A stretch of DNA of 7,282 bases. Source: an uncultured Erysipelotrichaceae bacterium. GTDB taxonomy: Bacteria > Bacillota_I > Bacilli_A > Acholeplasmatales > Anaeroplasmataceae. Below are positions 6,257-7,282 of the stretch, piece by piece. The DNA lies in contig CACZRY010000172.1 in the NCBI GenBank assembly GCA_902783745.1, forward strand, positions 1-7,282. The letters are read 5' to 3'. The notes below the pieces were generated by a model. The model made no database searches and was not told where the DNA came from. It saw only the letters and a program-made list of their open reading frames with translations. A program made the translations under genes and the position numbers. Positions within the stretch are counted from its first letter, which is position 1. Each line of letters starts with the position of its first letter.

Positions 6257-7282
6257 TTATTTTGATAGCTTTTCTATTATAGAATCTATAATAGTATCTT
6301 CTAATCCACCAAGTGATAAATAATTTCTTGCTGCGCTAACTAAATCTATAGTCTTATAATTATTATTACCCACTATGAATTCAAGCATCGCATCTACATT
6401 TCTTTCTTTAATGATATTATATCTTTTAGGATCATTTTCTAAAGTAATTTTATAATAATTCTTATATGTATACATATAATCATCTACTATTTCTTGATAT
6501 GATGCACCAAGTAATGCTTCAATAACAATACAAACAAAAACTGTTCTATCCTTACCCTCTTGGCAATGAATAAAATATGGGCCATCAAATAATTCAAGTT
6601 GTCTAAATCCTTGTGCTACCTTACTTCTAAATTCACTTGACTTATAATTCATATTCATTGCTAAAGGCATAACCTTTTCATCATATCCTTGAGACATTAA
6701 TAACACTGTATTCTTTTTATATAATGACAAAAAGTATGGTGAATTAAAATCTTCTTGATTAATAAATGAATCTATCTTTTCCTTAGTATCTGCAAGATTC
6801 ATTATGAAATTAATTCCACTTTCTTCCATTAAACCATCTACACAAGAAGCTCTTTTATGCTTATTATCACATGGAGAAGCTCCTCTATATAAAATATTTG
6901 GTTTAATATTTCCAACAGATATTTGTCTATAATTTCCAAATTCAGAATCAGAATCATAAAATTCTCTTTCATCCTTATATTGGATATTCATAGTTTCTTG
7001 AATATCTAAATATTTACCTTTTGAATTTAGTTCTATTTTTGCCTTATTATCGCTATTTAAGCCAATAATATCATAACAATCCTCTCCATAATTTATTGCA
7101 AGCTTTATATAATCATATCCAGGATATCCAACAAGTAATCTTTCTCCTGCATCTACATAATAGCCATTATAATATGGTAAATCTAAGATTTTATAATCAT
7201 TATCAAAGTAAATATTAACACTATCTCCATATTCAAATCCCAAATCATTAAATTCATCTATAGTGCATTTAAAATAGACTCC
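6257..7282 (-). CDS. Tyrosine-phosphatase-like protein with an extra N-terminal domain, 5' end outside the window
   Basis: The frame is open from the window edge to the TAA at 6259-6257, so the true start is missing. A TTG at 7243 is the first possible start codon, but the sequence upstream in frame (GVYFKCTIDEFNDLGFEYGD) reads as continuous protein. Counting from TTG 7243, residues 110-328 fit the Y_phosphatase3-type protein tyrosine/dual-specificity family: YRGASP (119-124), a NLADT segment (149-153), and the P-loop HCQEGKDRT (226-234) with the CX5R pair Cys227/Arg233. The C-terminal helix region (YLSLGGLEDTIIDSIIEKL) is typical too. The N-terminal 75 or so residues, with PYYNGYY, GERLLVGYPGYDYIKLAIN and a following Gly-Leu, resemble the C-terminal beta domain of SAM hydroxide adenosyltransferases; this is tentative. 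It has no signal peptide in the visible part. The substrate is unknown; phosphotyrosine, phosphoinositide or a small metabolite are all possible. Confidence 0.88.
   Translation of the reverse strand, partial: GVYFKCTIDEFNDLGFEYGDSVNIYFDNDYKILDLPYYNGYYVDAGERLLVGYPGYDYIKLAINYGEDCYDIIGLNSDNKAKIELNSKGKYLDIQETMNIQYKDEREFYDSDSEFGNYRQISVGNIKPNILYRGASPCDNKHKRASCVDGLMEESGINFIMNLADTKEKIDSFINQEDFNSPYFLSLYKKNTVLLMSQGYDEKVMPLAMNMNYKSSEFRSKVAQGFRQLELFDGPYFIHCQEGKDRTVFVCIVIEALLGASYQEIVDDYMYTYKNYYKITLENDPKRYNIIKERNVDAMLEFIVGNNNYKTIDLVSAARNYLSLGGLEDTIIDSIIEKLSK

Noticed and set aside
7241..7243. TTG 7243 as the real start of the phosphatase gene
   Set aside because: The frame stays open to the window edge, no Shine-Dalgarno precedes the TTG, and the upstream residues appear to continue the same domain.
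1..7282. CRISPR arrays, insertion sequences, tRNA/rRNA genes, prophage or other mobile elements
   Set aside because: None seen on either strand: no repeat-spacer pattern, no transposase-like protein and no tRNA fold. The T-box ACCGCGG stretch is leader RNA, not a tRNA.

Overview
This window comes from a strongly AT-rich, low-GC genome. All supported genes lie on the minus strand, so transcription runs from high to low coordinates. A tryptophan T-box, a TPP riboswitch, strong Shine-Dalgarno sites and near-consensus sigma-A type promoters with 17-bp spacers point to a low-GC Bacillota. The T-box is the best lineage marker. I cannot resolve the class (Bacilli, Erysipelotrichia or Clostridia) from the sequence. 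TGA serves as a normal stop (trpE), so the standard bacterial code fits.

Layout in the direction of transcription: (1) 7282-6257 is the 3' part of a gene for a tyrosine/dual-specificity-type phosphatase with an additional N-terminal domain, cut by the window edge. (2) 6178-5741 encodes a four-helix membrane protein of unknown function, with its own promoter and a strong intrinsic terminator. (3) About 5696-1983 is a thiamine salvage operon: promoter, TPP riboswitch with an attenuator, then thiM, a thiE-HAD phosphatase fusion, thiD and tenA. All of its genes overlap. (4) 1935-1 is the start of a tryptophan operon: promoter, T-box leader with a UGG specifier and attenuator, trpE, then the first 50 codons of trpG.

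The thi genes form a coherent salvage route. TenA releases HMP from degraded thiamine, and ThiD phosphorylates it twice to HMP-PP. ThiM phosphorylates salvaged hydroxyethylthiazole. The ThiE domain joins the two halves into thiamine monophosphate (TMP). The HAD domain fused to ThiE may dephosphorylate TMP or a related intermediate; this is inference. No de novo genes (thiC, thiG, thiH) or ThiL are visible here. TPP should shut the operon off through the leader terminator. The trp genes should be switched on when uncharged tRNA-Trp binds the T-box leader, and TrpE also keeps the residues used for feedback inhibition by tryptophan.

The points most worth a second look are the ThiE-HAD fusion, the two-domain phosphatase at the right edge, and the two leader RNAs, whose competing structures can be read directly from the sequence.
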